From NCBI RefSeq assembly GCF_900086585.1, contig NZ_FLKM01000008.1, positions 1 to 64,000 of the forward strand: a DNA stretch of 64,000 bases, read 5' to 3'. The translations under genes and the position numbers were made by a program. Below the pieces are notes generated by a model. That model did not search any database. It saw only the letters and a program-made list of their open reading frames with translations, and was not told where the DNA came from. Shown piece after piece: positions 36,278 to 45,159 of the stretch (within the stretch, counting starts at the first letter, position 1; each line of letters begins with the position of its first letter). The DNA comes from Emergencia timonensis (GTDB lineage: Bacteria > Bacillota > Clostridia > Peptostreptococcales > Anaerovoracaceae).

Positions 36278-37067
36278 GGTTCATCACCCCGCAATACTCA
36301 CAAGTCAAAAGCTTCTCCTCTGGTAAACCGCAGGTACGCCGCTCTTTAGCAACCAATTGTCTGACAAAGTCTGTGGCAGGATAACGCAGCAGCGCCGTCG
36401 GCTCAGCAAATTGCTGAATCTGACCTTTGTCCATGACCAGCACTTTCGTTCCCAGCTTCAAAGCCTCTGAGATATCGTGAGTGACAAACAGAATTGTGAT
36501 TCCAGTCTGTTCATAAATCTTCCGCAATTCTTCCTGCAGCTGCACGCGAGTAATTTCGTCTACTGCGCCGAAAGGTTCGTCCATCAGGAGAATGTCCGGC
36601 GATGCCGCAAGGCTGCGGGCAATACCCACTCTCTGCTGCTGTCCGCCAGATAACTCGTCTGGAAAACGTTTCAGCATCAACGGGTCAAGGCCGACGATCT
36701 TCATCCACTTCTCCACTGCTGCTCTGGTTCTGGCCTTATCGTCTTTGTTTAGCAGCTCAGGTACATAAGCGATGTTTTTTTCCACCGTCATGTGAGGAAA
36801 CAGAACGCTGCCTTGAATGGAATAACCAATATTTCTGCGAAGGGCAATCAGATCTTCGTTTTTAATGTCCTTTCCTTCTACATATACCGTGCCTTCATCT
36901 GGCGCAATCAAACCGTTAATCATTTTTAGGATAGTCGTCTTGCCGCAGCCAGAGCTGCCGATAATCGTCACAAACTGCCCCCTTTCAATAGTCAAGTTGA
37001 AATGCTCCACGATTGTCTGTTGGCCGTAGGCCTTTTTAATATCTTTAAATTCGATTACTGTATTCAT
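36267..37067 (-). CDS. ABC transporter ATPase, OpuCA/glycine-betaine family
   Basis: 266 residues. Walker A GSSGCGKTT (38-46), Q-loop, ABC signature LSGGQQQRVGIARSLA, Walker B ILLMDEPFGAVD and H in FVTHDISEA. There is no CBS domain, unlike many OpuCA/ProV proteins; the tail ends with CEYCGVMNHEH. It energises import of a quaternary amine such as glycine betaine, choline or carnitine. It overlaps the macrodomain gene start by 11 bp and is 9 bp after the permease gene. Confidence 0.93.
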   Translation of the reverse strand: MNTVIEFKDIKKAYGQQTIVEHFNLTIERGQFVTIIGSSGCGKTTILKMINGLIAPDEGTVYVEGKDIKNEDLIALRRNIGYSIQGSVLFPHMTVEKNIAYVPELLNKDDKARTRAAVEKWMKIVGLDPLMLKRFPDELSGGQQQRVGIARSLAASPDILLMDEPFGAVDEITRVQLQEELRKIYEQTGITILFVTHDISEALKLGTKVLVMDKGQIQQFAEPTALLRYPATDFVRQLVAKERRTCGLPEEKLLTCEYCGVMNHEH

Positions 37068-37076
37068 TCTATCCCC

Positions 37077-38612
37077 CTATCTGACAAAACCTTTGGCCTT
37101 CAAAAACTCATGGGCAACGTCTTTTGGTTCTTTTCCTTTGCCCTCTACCTGATAATTCAGATCTGCCATCGTTTTATCGTCTAAAATTCCCTCTAGGCCC
37201 TTGAGGACCTCTTTCAGCTCTGGATGCTTTTCCAGTGTATCCATGCGCACCACATTACCACACATATATGATGGGTAAAATTGCTTATCGTCGATGAGTA
37301 CTGCAATATCTGAGACGCTCAATTGGCCATCGGTGGTGAAGATCGTCATCACATCTACTTTTCCCTGGTTGATGGCTTTGTATTTGAGACCGATATCCAT
37401 GTCAGATGTTTTCTGGAAGCGAAAATCATAAGCATCGCACAGGGCGTCATAACCATCCTCCCTTTCATAGAAATCGTACTCAGCGCCGAAAGTCAAGAAA
37501 TTGGATACTTTTGCCAAATCGGAATAGGTCTTCAGATGATACTTGTCTGCGATTTCTTTTCTCACTGCCAGGCCGTAGGTATTGTTAAAACCGTACATCC
37601 CGCACCAAGTTAAGCGGACATTTTTTTCGTAAGATTCTTTTAAGCTGTCAAACATGCTTTCATCATACAGGCTTTCGTTTTTCAGCACCATATTCCAACC
37701 TGTACCCGTATATTCGGGGTACAGGTCAAAGTCGCCTTTTTCAATAGCCGGCTCTATGTTAGACGTACCGCCTCCCACTCCCTGGGTCAAAACCACTTTT
37801 AAATCCGTATCCTGCTCTACGAGTTCTTTCAGCATTTCTCCAAGGATGTACTGCTCTGTCATAGGTTTTGTTGCAATCTGTATAGTCTTGTCGCCCGCGC
37901 CGCCTAATACATTACTGCCAATCAAGGCCACGCAGGCCAGAACCGCGACCATTGCAGCAAACCCTTTTCTATGCCTTTTCTCTGATTTCCTCTTTGTCAG
38001 CTTCTCGACGATTCCCAGCAAAAGATCGACGACAACTGCCAATAGGGCAATCAGGAGACTGCCAGCGATGGTCATAGCAGCGTTGTTTGTCGTAATTCCT
38101 CTATAAATTGCTACCCCTAAGCCGCCGGCGCCAATGAAAGAAGCAATACCGGCCAAAGCGATAGTCATGGTCGCCATATTACGCAGTCCAGACATGATGA
38201 CCGGCATCGCGAGAGGCAGCTTGATCTTAAACAGAATCTGACTCTGGGTGCTGCCCATTCCTTTCGCAGCCTCGATAATCTGTTCGTCAATGTTGGTCAT
38301 TCCTGTATGAGTATTCCTGACCATGGGCAGCAAAGCGTAGATTGTCAGGGCGATAATCGCCGTCGTATTTCCAATTCCTGAAAACGGAATTAAAAAGCCC
38401 AGCAGCGATATGGAAGGAATCGTATAAATAAAGTTGACAAACCCCAACACGTATTTAGAACTTTTTTGGTATTCGCTGATAAAGACACCCAAAACAAGAC
38501 CGGCAGCAAGGGCGATCAGGATAGATACCAGCGAGATGAACAAGTGCTCCGTCAGCAAGGACAGAAAAAAAGTCCTCTTTTCAATCAATAATGAAAATAT
38601 ATCGTTTATCAT
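37077..38612 (-). CDS. Fused permease and substrate-binding protein, OpuC/glycine-betaine type
   Basis: 511 residues. About 1-215 is the membrane permease with five or six helices and the EAA-like loop (EAAKGMGSTQSQILFKIKLPLAMP). After one more membrane segment (about 222-240) an OpuAC-type substrate-binding domain begins (KTIQIATKPMTEQYILGEML) and reaches the end. The two halves are separate proteins in Bacillus OpuC. It imports compatible solutes or related amines. Upstream is the PNPOx-ferredoxin gene (4 bp). Confidence 0.93.
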   Translation of the reverse strand: MINDIFSLLIEKRTFFLSLLTEHLFISLVSILIALAAGLVLGVFISEYQKSSKYVLGFVNFIYTIPSISLLGFLIPFSGIGNTTAIIALTIYALLPMVRNTHTGMTNIDEQIIEAAKGMGSTQSQILFKIKLPLAMPVIMSGLRNMATMTIALAGIASFIGAGGLGVAIYRGITTNNAAMTIAGSLLIALLAVVVDLLLGIVEKLTKRKSEKRHRKGFAAMVAVLACVALIGSNVLGGAGDKTIQIATKPMTEQYILGEMLKELVEQDTDLKVVLTQGVGGGTSNIEPAIEKGDFDLYPEYTGTGWNMVLKNESLYDESMFDSLKESYEKNVRLTWCGMYGFNNTYGLAVRKEIADKYHLKTYSDLAKVSNFLTFGAEYDFYEREDGYDALCDAYDFRFQKTSDMDIGLKYKAINQGKVDVMTIFTTDGQLSVSDIAVLIDDKQFYPSYMCGNVVRMDTLEKHPELKEVLKGLEGILDDKTMADLNYQVEGKGKEPKDVAHEFLKAKGFVR

Positions 38613-38615
38613 CTG

Positions 38616-39227
38616 TTAACGTCCTTTCTTTTCGACTGCACCTGCCGGGCACGTCTCCATACACAATCCGCAGTGAAGACAATTTTCTTGTTGTATTCTA
38701 TAAGGCTCACCTGAGCAGATACATTTTTGAGGGCAATTCTCTGTACACTTTCCGCAGCCAATGCAGGCGTCTGTAATGCAGAAGCCTTTTTTCTCCTGCC
38801 TTGCACTGCCAAACGGAAAGCTTTCCCTATGTATCGGCGTACATCCCAGATTAAAGTATTCCACAGTTCCTTTATCAATACAAAAAGGTTCCAGAACATA
38901 CCTGCTGTCACCAGGATATACATCATTCATGACCGGGTTATACTCAAAAATCTTGTCAATCCAATATTTTTGTTCTTTCATTTTTATGATATCCCCATTG
39001 AGACGAATCATCTCGTAATCTTTTGTCATCGCACAGACAGCTATTTGAGCGTGCTCCGTCAATTCCTGATAAAAGTCTTTCCCCCTAGCTGTCAGGAAAT
39101 ACAATTTCTCCCCTTCTGCCAGCATGATATCTATGATTCGCACTTGCGGATGTCCATGTCGGTCAACCGTTGCAAAGCTAACATCCTTGATTTCTCTCAA
39201 TACCTTAAAACAATCTCTTGCATCCAT
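38616..39227 (-). CDS. PNPOx-like flavin-binding domain fused to 2x[4Fe-4S] ferredoxin
   Basis: 203 residues. N-terminal split-barrel (pyridoxamine 5'-phosphate oxidase-like, about 1-125: VSFATVDRHGHPQVRIIDIML) followed by two ferredoxin motifs, CIGCGKCTENCP and CLHCGLCMETCP. Likely a small FMN or F420-like redox protein that exchanges electrons with a ferredoxin pool. First gene of the operon that continues into the betaine-type ABC transporter, the macrodomain and the sirtuin. Confidence 0.92.
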   Translation of the reverse strand: MDARDCFKVLREIKDVSFATVDRHGHPQVRIIDIMLAEGEKLYFLTARGKDFYQELTEHAQIAVCAMTKDYEMIRLNGDIIKMKEQKYWIDKIFEYNPVMNDVYPGDSRYVLEPFCIDKGTVEYFNLGCTPIHRESFPFGSARQEKKGFCITDACIGCGKCTENCPQKCICSGEPYRIQQENCLHCGLCMETCPAGAVEKKGR

Positions 39228-39246
39228 AATTTACCTCCTTCATGTA

Positions 39247-39284
39247 TATAGTAGTACTATACAGCCTCATCAGGTCTTTGTAAA
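39247..39284 (-). promoter_or_regulatory. Promoter and palindromic operator of the PNPOx-ABC-sirtuin operon
   Basis: TTTACA (39279-39284), 17-bp spacer, TATAGT (39256-39261). The -10 is covered by the perfect 15-bp palindrome TATAGTAGTACTATA (39247-39261), which is well placed for a repressor. No regulator gene is adjacent. Confidence 0.75.
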
Positions 39285-39372
39285 GAAGGCACATTTTTGT
39301 GACCTAGTATCCTTGACAAAGGAACTGCAGAATCTGTTGGCTTTGATACGACTTGCATAATTTAAAAATTAG

Positions 39373-39428
39373 AAAAGACTGTTCACAATCAGCTGATTCT
39401 ATTTCAATCATGCAAACAGTCTTTTTTC
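39373..39428. terminator. Hairpin terminator in the 39.2-39.6 kb gap
   Basis: AAAAGACTGTT (39373-39383) and AACAGTCTTTT (39415-39425) pair, with a T-run on the plus side. No plus-strand gene ends here, so its user is unclear. Confidence 0.6.
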
Positions 39429-39506
39429 TTTTTCTGTAGTCAATCCATTTCCTGGCAAGCTGCTTCCGCTAAAAGCATTCTGCATTTTTTCTTTTATATT
39501 TCAATA

Positions 39507-39564
39507 TAAAAAACAACGAGCAATTCTTACAACTGGACTTACATCCTATAAGAATACTCGTTGT
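39507..39564 (-). terminator. Terminator of the Rpn-family gene
   Basis: ACAACGAG..ATTCTTA (39513-39529) pairs with TAAGAAT..CTCGTTGT (39549-39564); on the minus strand TTTTTT follows. It is 52 bp past the stop. Confidence 0.85.
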
Positions 39565-39615
39565 ATTTCTACTGTAACAGATTTTTTCTGACCATGTAAG
39601 TGATTATATTGACCC

Positions 39616-40425
39616 TTATAGTTTTCCAATCTTCTCTGCAGAAAAACCTGTAATTCGGCAGATTATTTCAATGTCAATGCCCTCGGCCTTCATCTTTTTT
39701 GCATCCTCCAATTTCGCCTTTTCTTCACCTTTCGCTTCACCTTCTGCAAAAGCCATATCTTTTTCTATTCTCATCTTTTCTTCCAATGTCATCAACCTGC
39801 GCCTCCAGTCTGAAGTGTTATACTTCTCCACCTGTTTATGTAAAGCCTTAATGAATGTGTCGTCCTCCGGTACTTTCATATTGTTCACATAGTCAAAAAA
39901 TGGGACTAATTCAGGCGGCGTGTTTTCTTTAGGACTCCTTGTATTTACTATTATTTTACGGGAATTGTCTCCGTATGGCAAGTTGTTTTTGCAGTCATAG
40001 TTTTGGAAATGATAGATTGCCTGGCCACGATTGTAGTAATCAAAGGTACAGATAAAAATAACATAATTGTTCTTTAATTGATAATAGTGACTGCCTTTAT
40101 TAATCTGATCAATATCCATAGCTGCCCCATAGTAACGGCCACGCATAGGGAGATATGGGTCAGAGACATTCTGCATCTCTAAATTGTACCAATCGGGGTC
40201 ATCGGTAAATAGTACGTCCAGGCGAACGCACTTAGATATAATGCCAGTGATAATTGTCTTCTGCAGGTTTGTATTAGAAGCGTCACAAACTTTCAATTCT
40301 TGAATCTTCCTTCCTGGAAGGATACGTTCCAGTAGATCTTTGCATAAAACCTGATTCTGCATGACTAAGCCAAACATCAAATCATTGTTCAGAGGATATT
40401 GGATATTCGTAGTTTGATTGCTCAT
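39616..40425 (-). CDS. Rpn-family recombination-promoting nuclease/putative transposase
   Basis: 269 residues from ATG 40425 (MSNQTTNIQYPLNNDLMFGL), preceded by AAAGGAAAC. The N-terminal part is the PD-(D/E)XK nuclease seen in Rpn proteins: NDLMFGLVM, then VRLDVLFTDDPDWYNLEMQN, where the D and the E-x-Q pair are the likely active site. The C-terminus has the EGEAKGEEKAK stretch and helices typical of the group. Rpn proteins cut DNA and raise RecA-independent recombination; many resemble transposases without mobility. A dead relative lies at 32853-32984. Confidence 0.9.
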   Translation of the reverse strand: MSNQTTNIQYPLNNDLMFGLVMQNQVLCKDLLERILPGRKIQELKVCDASNTNLQKTIITGIISKCVRLDVLFTDDPDWYNLEMQNVSDPYLPMRGRYYGAAMDIDQINKGSHYYQLKNNYVIFICTFDYYNRGQAIYHFQNYDCKNNLPYGDNSRKIIVNTRSPKENTPPELVPFFDYVNNMKVPEDDTFIKALHKQVEKYNTSDWRRRLMTLEEKMRIEKDMAFAEGEAKGEEKAKLEDAKKMKAEGIDIEIICRITGFSAEKIGKL

Positions 40426-40515
40426 AGGTTTCCTTTCGACAAACTTCATTTGTTATTTGTAATTATTTTACTGTAAATATCTTACATCACATTATTTAAT
40501 TTGTCAATACCTGCC

Positions 40516-40550
40516 AAGAAAAAAGATGGCATTCCCTTGCCATCTTTTTA
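40516..40550. terminator. Terminator of the EFR1-psuG-xth operon
   Basis: AAAAAGATGGCA (40520-40531) and TGCCATCTTTTT (40538-40549), 12-bp stem with T-runs on both sides. Confidence 0.93.
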
Positions 40551-40561
40551 TCGTTTTTCTA

Positions 40562-41311
40562 TTATAAATTTATTTCCAGTTCCACCGGGCAATGGTCGCT
40601 GCCCATAATATCCGTATGAATTTTGGCATCTACAATCCTGTCTTTCAGACGTTCGCTGACGATAAAATAGTCAATACGCCACCCTGCATTATTCTTGCGG
40701 GCATTAAATCGATAAGACCACCAGCTGTAAATCCCGGTAGCATCTGGATACAGATATCGAAAAGTATCTACAAAACCTGCATCCAGCAATTTTCTCATCT
40801 TATCGCGTTCCTGATCAGAAAATCCAGCGTTATTTCGATTTGTCTTTGGATTCTTCAAATCAATTTCTTCTTTTGCTACATTCATATCTCCGCAGATAAT
40901 GACAGGTTTTTTGTCATCCAGCTCTTTAATAAAGGCTAGAAAGTCCTCTTCCCATTTCATTCTGTAATCAATACGTTTCAACTGATCCTGCGCGTTGGGC
41001 ACATAGACAGTTATCAGATAAAACTTCTCATATTCTAAAATTATGGCTCTGCCCTCATCTTGATGATCCCCAAAGTTTTTTTGTATCGCCAATGGTTTTT
41101 CTTTCGCAAAAATCGCCGTTCCAGAGTACCCCTTTTTCTCTGCGCTACAGAAGAATTCTTCATATTCCGGTAAATCAACCTCAGCTTGTCCTTCCTGCAT
41201 CTTCGTCTCCTGTATGCAGATAAAGTCTGGCTCCAATTCCCGCATAGATTCTATAAAGCCTTTTCCAAGACATGCCCTCAGTCCATTCACATTCCACGAT
41301 ATTAATCTCAT
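40562..41311 (-). CDS. xth: Exodeoxyribonuclease III (AP endonuclease)
   Basis: 249 residues. Starts MRLISWNVNGLRACLGKGF and has CIQETKMQEGQAE (catalytic Glu), IICGDMNVAKEEIDLKNP, WRIDYFIVSERL and the final GSDHCPVELEINL with the catalytic Asp-His. Repairs abasic sites in DNA. It is the last gene behind psuG (26 bp). Confidence 0.96.
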   Translation of the reverse strand: MRLISWNVNGLRACLGKGFIESMRELEPDFICIQETKMQEGQAEVDLPEYEEFFCSAEKKGYSGTAIFAKEKPLAIQKNFGDHQDEGRAIILEYEKFYLITVYVPNAQDQLKRIDYRMKWEEDFLAFIKELDDKKPVIICGDMNVAKEEIDLKNPKTNRNNAGFSDQERDKMRKLLDAGFVDTFRYLYPDATGIYSWWSYRFNARKNNAGWRIDYFIVSERLKDRIVDAKIHTDIMGSDHCPVELEINL

Positions 41312-41337
41312 ACTTCTACTCCTGTTCCTTTACAGAT

Positions 41338-42252
41338 TTACAAATTACAAAGTTCAACCGCTGTCTGTGCCGCAATTTTGGCATTGTTATATACCAGCTG
41401 AATATTGGCTTCAAGGCTGTCGCCTCCAGTAATGTCTTTCACTTTTGCCAGCAGAAACGGCGTCGTTTCTTTGCCATGAATTCCTTTTTCAGCAGCCTCT
41501 TTGATAGCTTCGTTGATGGCTCCGTTTATTGCCTCGCCGTCCATGGAATATTCCTCTGGAATCGGGTTTGCAACCAGCATACCTGTATGCAAACCACTGC
41601 CGCGCTGTGCTGCAAAAGCCTCTGCAAGTTCCTTTGGTGTATCCAATTGGTAATCTACGCGAAAACCGCTTCTTCTTGTGTAGAAGGCCGGCAGCTCCTC
41701 AGTACCATAACCGATAACAGGAACCCCTTTTGTCTCCAGATATTCCAATGTCAAGCCTAAGTCAAGTATTGCCTTGGCGCCTGCACAAACTACCATAATT
41801 GGAGTCTGGCCCAGTTCCTCCAGGTCAGCTGAAATGTCCATAGTCTGCTCTGCTCCTCTGTGAACGCCGCCTATTCCACCTGTTGCGAAGATTTTTACAC
41901 CTGCCATATTTGCAATTATCATCGTGGTTGCTACTGTTGTCGCTCCATCCAATTTTTTAGAAATAGCGACTGGGATATCACGCCTGGAGCACTTGACAAT
42001 GTCTGTCCCCTTTTTTCCCAAATACTCGATTTCCTCTCTTGTCAGCCCGCATTTCAGCCTGCCTCCGATAATAGCGACTGTGGCCGGAACTGCACCATAA
42101 TCTCTGATAACCTGCTCTACATGAATAGCCGTCTCTACGTTTTGCGGATAAGGCATGCCGTGAGAGATTATCGTCGACTCAAGGGCGACGACTGGCCGCC
42201 TATTCTCAAGCGCCTCTTGCACTTCAAGTGCAGTATCTAAATACTTATTCAT
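41338..42252 (-). CDS. psuG: Pseudouridine-5'-phosphate glycosidase
   Basis: 304 residues, full length. Conserved VALESTIISHGMPYPQNVE near the start, ATVAIIGGRLKCGLT, the catalytic Lys region TDIVKCSRRD, and FATGGIGGVHRGAEQTMDIS. Splits the C-glycosidic bond of pseudouridine 5'-phosphate to uracil and ribose 5-phosphate. Its kinase partner (psuK) lies 19 kb away at 21.3-22.3 kb. It stands between EFR1 (40 bp) and xth (26 bp). Confidence 0.96.
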   Translation of the reverse strand: MNKYLDTALEVQEALENRRPVVALESTIISHGMPYPQNVETAIHVEQVIRDYGAVPATVAIIGGRLKCGLTREEIEYLGKKGTDIVKCSRRDIPVAISKKLDGATTVATTMIIANMAGVKIFATGGIGGVHRGAEQTMDISADLEELGQTPIMVVCAGAKAILDLGLTLEYLETKGVPVIGYGTEELPAFYTRRSGFRVDYQLDTPKELAEAFAAQRGSGLHTGMLVANPIPEEYSMDGEAINGAINEAIKEAAEKGIHGKETTPFLLAKVKDITGGDSLEANIQLVYNNAKIAAQTAVELCNL

Positions 42253-42291
42253 CTGTCTTCCTCCTTGCTGGTCAATCTTTTAGAATATATG

Positions 42292-43068
42292 TCATACGAA
42301 TAGTTCCGGCTCCTTACGTTTGCTGCAAGCGCTGGCAAAAGTTTTTGACGCGACGGCGTATTTCGGCCCGCCAAAAGACCGTGCTTTTGCTGTACAGCTT
42401 GCGATACAAGCGGTACACATAATGCACTTCTTTTTATCAGTCTTTCTTGGCGTTTCACTGTTAATCGCATGCACAGGACAAACTTTGACGCAGGTTCTGC
42501 ATTTGGTACAGTTCTTATCGGCTTCCGGAGCCATAGACGGCTTCATGTGAGCCCTATATGGTCTGTTCCCCGGCAATAACAATTTTTCATTATTGTCTGG
42601 ATCAAAGTCTTCCAATTTAGCGCTGCATTTCTGTATGAATTCCTCTATGTACTTTTTGTCCTCTTCATCAGGACGTCCGGCCGCCACATGATTAAAAACA
42701 GAGTGCTGCGCAATAAACGCGGCGGCGCCAATTATCCTGAAACCAACATCATCTACCAAATCTTCCATTTCAACTAAAGCGTCTTCATACTCTCGATTAC
42801 CATAGACTGCTATGACGATTGCCGGTGTGTTCATTCCACGAAGATGCTTAATTGAAGAGAGGCAATATTCCGGAATTCGGCCGCCAAATACGGGCATGGC
42901 TAAAATTAGCAGTCCGTCTTCAGCGATATTGACTTTCTTCTCTATTCTGTGCTCTAAAATATCGTGATATTCCTTTTTTCCAGCAAAACCTTCGCTGATT
43001 TTTTCAGCGATTTTTTTCGTGGTCCCCGATGGACTGAAATATACGACACTTACTTTATTGACCTGCAT
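42292..43068 (-). CDS. EFR1-family flavodoxin-ferredoxin protein
   Basis: 258 residues from ATG 43068 (MQVNKVSVVYFSPSGTTKKI), preceded by GGAGGTG. Residues 1-160 form a flavodoxin with the FMN loop SPSGTTKK and VFGGRIPEYCL. The C-terminal third has two 4Fe-4S motifs, NCTKCRTCVKVCP and KCIMCTACIASC. The open frame continues upstream into the repeat array, but no family similarity lies there. Fused flavodoxin/ferredoxin proteins occur in many anaerobes; the partner enzyme is unknown. Confidence 0.92.
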   Translation of the reverse strand: MQVNKVSVVYFSPSGTTKKIAEKISEGFAGKKEYHDILEHRIEKKVNIAEDGLLILAMPVFGGRIPEYCLSSIKHLRGMNTPAIVIAVYGNREYEDALVEMEDLVDDVGFRIIGAAAFIAQHSVFNHVAAGRPDEEDKKYIEEFIQKCSAKLEDFDPDNNEKLLLPGNRPYRAHMKPSMAPEADKNCTKCRTCVKVCPVHAINSETPRKTDKKKCIMCTACIASCTAKARSFGGPKYAVASKTFASACSKRKEPELFV

Positions 43069-43081
43069 AATACACCTCCGT

Positions 43082-43397
43082 AATGTTTTCTTCCTTGCGG
43101 CAACGCCGTGAGATTGTGAAAACATTATACCATGTGCATTCCGCTGAAATATAATCGCAGTACATGATTCAATGTTTTCTTCCTTGCGGCAGCGCCGTGA
43201 GATTGTGAAAACATTATACCATGTGCATTCCGCTGAAATATAATCGCAGTACATGATTCAATGTTTTCTTCCTTGCGGCAACGCCGTGAGATTGTGAAAA
43301 CATTATACCATGTGCATTCCGCTGAAATATAATCGCAGTACATGATTCAATGTTTTCTTCCTTGCGGCGATGCCGTGAGATTGTGAAAACATTATAC
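43082..43397 (-). repeat. Array 1: four 89-bp promoter-hairpin units upstream of EFR1-psuG-xth
   Basis: Direct repeat of exactly 89 bp starting at 43082, 43171, 43260 and 43349 (last one partial). Each unit has a hairpin AATGTTTTC/GAAAACATT enclosing CGGC-AAC-GCCG, then a second hairpin with CATGT/ACATG ends. On the minus strand each unit reads TGGTATAATG at the junction, an extended -10 promoter element pointing at EFR1. Copies are nearly identical (aa/ag/ga change in the inner loop). Confidence 0.9.
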
Positions 43398-43923
43398 CAC
43401 AATTACCTTTTTAATTACATACTTCTTCCACCCTTTTATGCGGCAAACGCAGGAAAGATCATAATACCTTCTTTGCCCTGTCCCTGGTGCCGCACGTGAT
43501 CTTGCCGTCAATAGCGCTGAAGATGATATCCGGCAAGATCGTGCTTTATTAGAATACCGCTAAAATCTGAGGCCCCGTTCTAACTGTATTTTTACATTCT
43601 TACTTTTCTTGAATTTGCCATGTAATGCAGATTGCACCTCACGATGCTTTTGTACTTTTTGAGTGTTTCTGCTCATCCTGCACAAATTTCTCAAACATTT
43701 TTTGTGCAGGAAATTGAAAATAGTAGCAAAAAGTACAAACATATTGTAGCGACAAAGACATAAGGGTGACAAGGCGCCAAGATGCCCATACGCCAATGGC
43801 GATAAAGTCCCATTGTCAATATGCACGGCTCAGCTTTCTTACCCTTGCCGTACACCCATTTACACATGAAAAAAGACACGAAAAAACATTTAAAGTTCTA
43901 ACGTGTCTTAGCAAATCTATTTT
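43398..43923. other. Region without a confident gene
   Basis: Contains a 10-bp perfect hairpin GATCTTGCCG/CGGCAAGATC (43498-43540), possibly a terminator, and the aminotransferase terminator at 43867-43910. The frames at 43560-43879 on the minus strand lack convincing start signals and resemble no family; they may be gene debris. Confidence 0.5.
43867..43910 (-). terminator. Terminator of the aminotransferase gene
   Basis: AAGACACG (43873-43880) and CGTGTCTT (43902-43909), followed on the minus strand by TTTTTTC; 14 bp past the stop. Confidence 0.85.
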
Positions 43924-45159
43924 CTACTCTTCCATAGCGCGCTTAATTTCGGCTGGAATTCTTCTACATTTCTCCTCTGAAATCGAGGCAATGGATACTC
44001 GTAATCCCATCGCAAGAGGTACTAGGAAAATCCCTTTTTTCTCCAGCTTCGCACTGATTTCATCAGGATTATCACAAGGGATAGAAGCAAAGAATCCGGC
44101 ATCAAAAGGCACGATTTTCAGCCCTGCTTTAATGGATTCCTCTTCAAATGCCTTTCCTCTGCTGAGCAGCATTTCCCGAATGTCTTTTCTCTCCTGCGTC
44201 ACTTTTTTCAAAAGTTCTTCATCTGCAAAGATATTCGCAATGATGCTCTGACCAGCTTTGGCGCTGTTTGACCAAGTACCTCTCGATGAAAATTCGCAGA
44301 CGCGCTTAAACTCTTCAGCGATTTCCCTTGTCGGTGCCAGACAAATCATAGCGCCGCATCTCATTCCGTAGATTGTAAAAGTCTTTGACATGCTATATGC
44401 GATAATCGGCAAAATGTTTGCCGGCAATGTTTCTAAAATCGGTAAAAATTCTCTATATTTATTCTCATCTCCAGCGAAATCAATGTAGGCTGCGTCCACC
44501 AGAAGGGCAATACGATTCTCTGGCGCAACATAACTCAGACAATCTACTACCTGCTGCCAATCCTCATTGCTGAGCGCATAACCAGTAGGATTATGTGCCG
44601 GCGTGTTGATAATGATAACCAACCGATCCTGAATTTCTAATATTTCATGCACTTTTTTAGAAAATGCCTCAATGTTAAACTGCCCGTCTTCAGTGAACAG
44701 TTGATAAGTATCAATGCTTCTGCCAATCTCTGAGGTAATTGTTCTATAAGGTGCCCAATGCCAGTCACTAGTCAAAACTTTATCACCCGGGCACGAATAA
44801 TTTGCTATTGTATTTCTGATCGAACCGGTGCCGCCTGGTGTCGCTACTGCTTCTACATAACCTTTCGGTTCATATTTGCCGAGGGCTGCTTTGATTGCAG
44901 CTTTTTTATAAGCCGGCGTACCGCCAATTGGCGCATATGCCGCATATTCTTCTGGTTCCAAACCCATATAGGTATCGTCTACGGAAGAAAGAACCATTAA
45001 ATCTCCATCGTCGTCCAGAAGTGTTCCTATGGTGGCATTGACAACCGCATCAGGTCCTTTTTCATTTATCATTTCGTTCGCCCTGCGACTGATCCCAAAA
45101 ATCTTATCCTCTGTGGGAATGTTTCTTCCATTCTGTGCTGCCATTATAAATTCAGCCAT
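43924..45159 (-). CDS. PLP-dependent aminotransferase, class I/II
   Basis: 411 residues from ATG 45159 (MAEFIMAAQNGRNIPTEDKI), with GGAGGTGACA upstream. Fold type I: VATPGGTGSIRNTI binds the cofactor phosphate, INTPAHNPTGYALS holds the substrate-site Asn, DAAYIDFAG the Asp, and SMSKTFTIYGMRCG the PLP lysine (SxSK). Similar to aromatic/aspartate aminotransferases of anaerobes; amino donor unknown. Stands alone. Confidence 0.93.
   Translation of the reverse strand: MAEFIMAAQNGRNIPTEDKIFGISRRANEMINEKGPDAVVNATIGTLLDDDGDLMVLSSVDDTYMGLEPEEYAAYAPIGGTPAYKKAAIKAALGKYEPKGYVEAVATPGGTGSIRNTIANYSCPGDKVLTSDWHWAPYRTITSEIGRSIDTYQLFTEDGQFNIEAFSKKVHEILEIQDRLVIIINTPAHNPTGYALSNEDWQQVVDCLSYVAPENRIALLVDAAYIDFAGDENKYREFLPILETLPANILPIIAYSMSKTFTIYGMRCGAMICLAPTREIAEEFKRVCEFSSRGTWSNSAKAGQSIIANIFADEELLKKVTQERKDIREMLLSRGKAFEEESIKAGLKIVPFDAGFFASIPCDNPDEISAKLEKKGIFLVPLAMGLRVSIASISEEKCRRIPAEIKRAMEE

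Noticed and set aside
43082..43397. CRISPR array
   Set aside because: The whole 89-bp unit repeats, with no unique spacers, and no cas genes are near.
43560..43879. Two overlapping frames of 62 and 88 codons
   Set aside because: No strong start signals or recognisable motifs; may be gene remains but cannot be supported.
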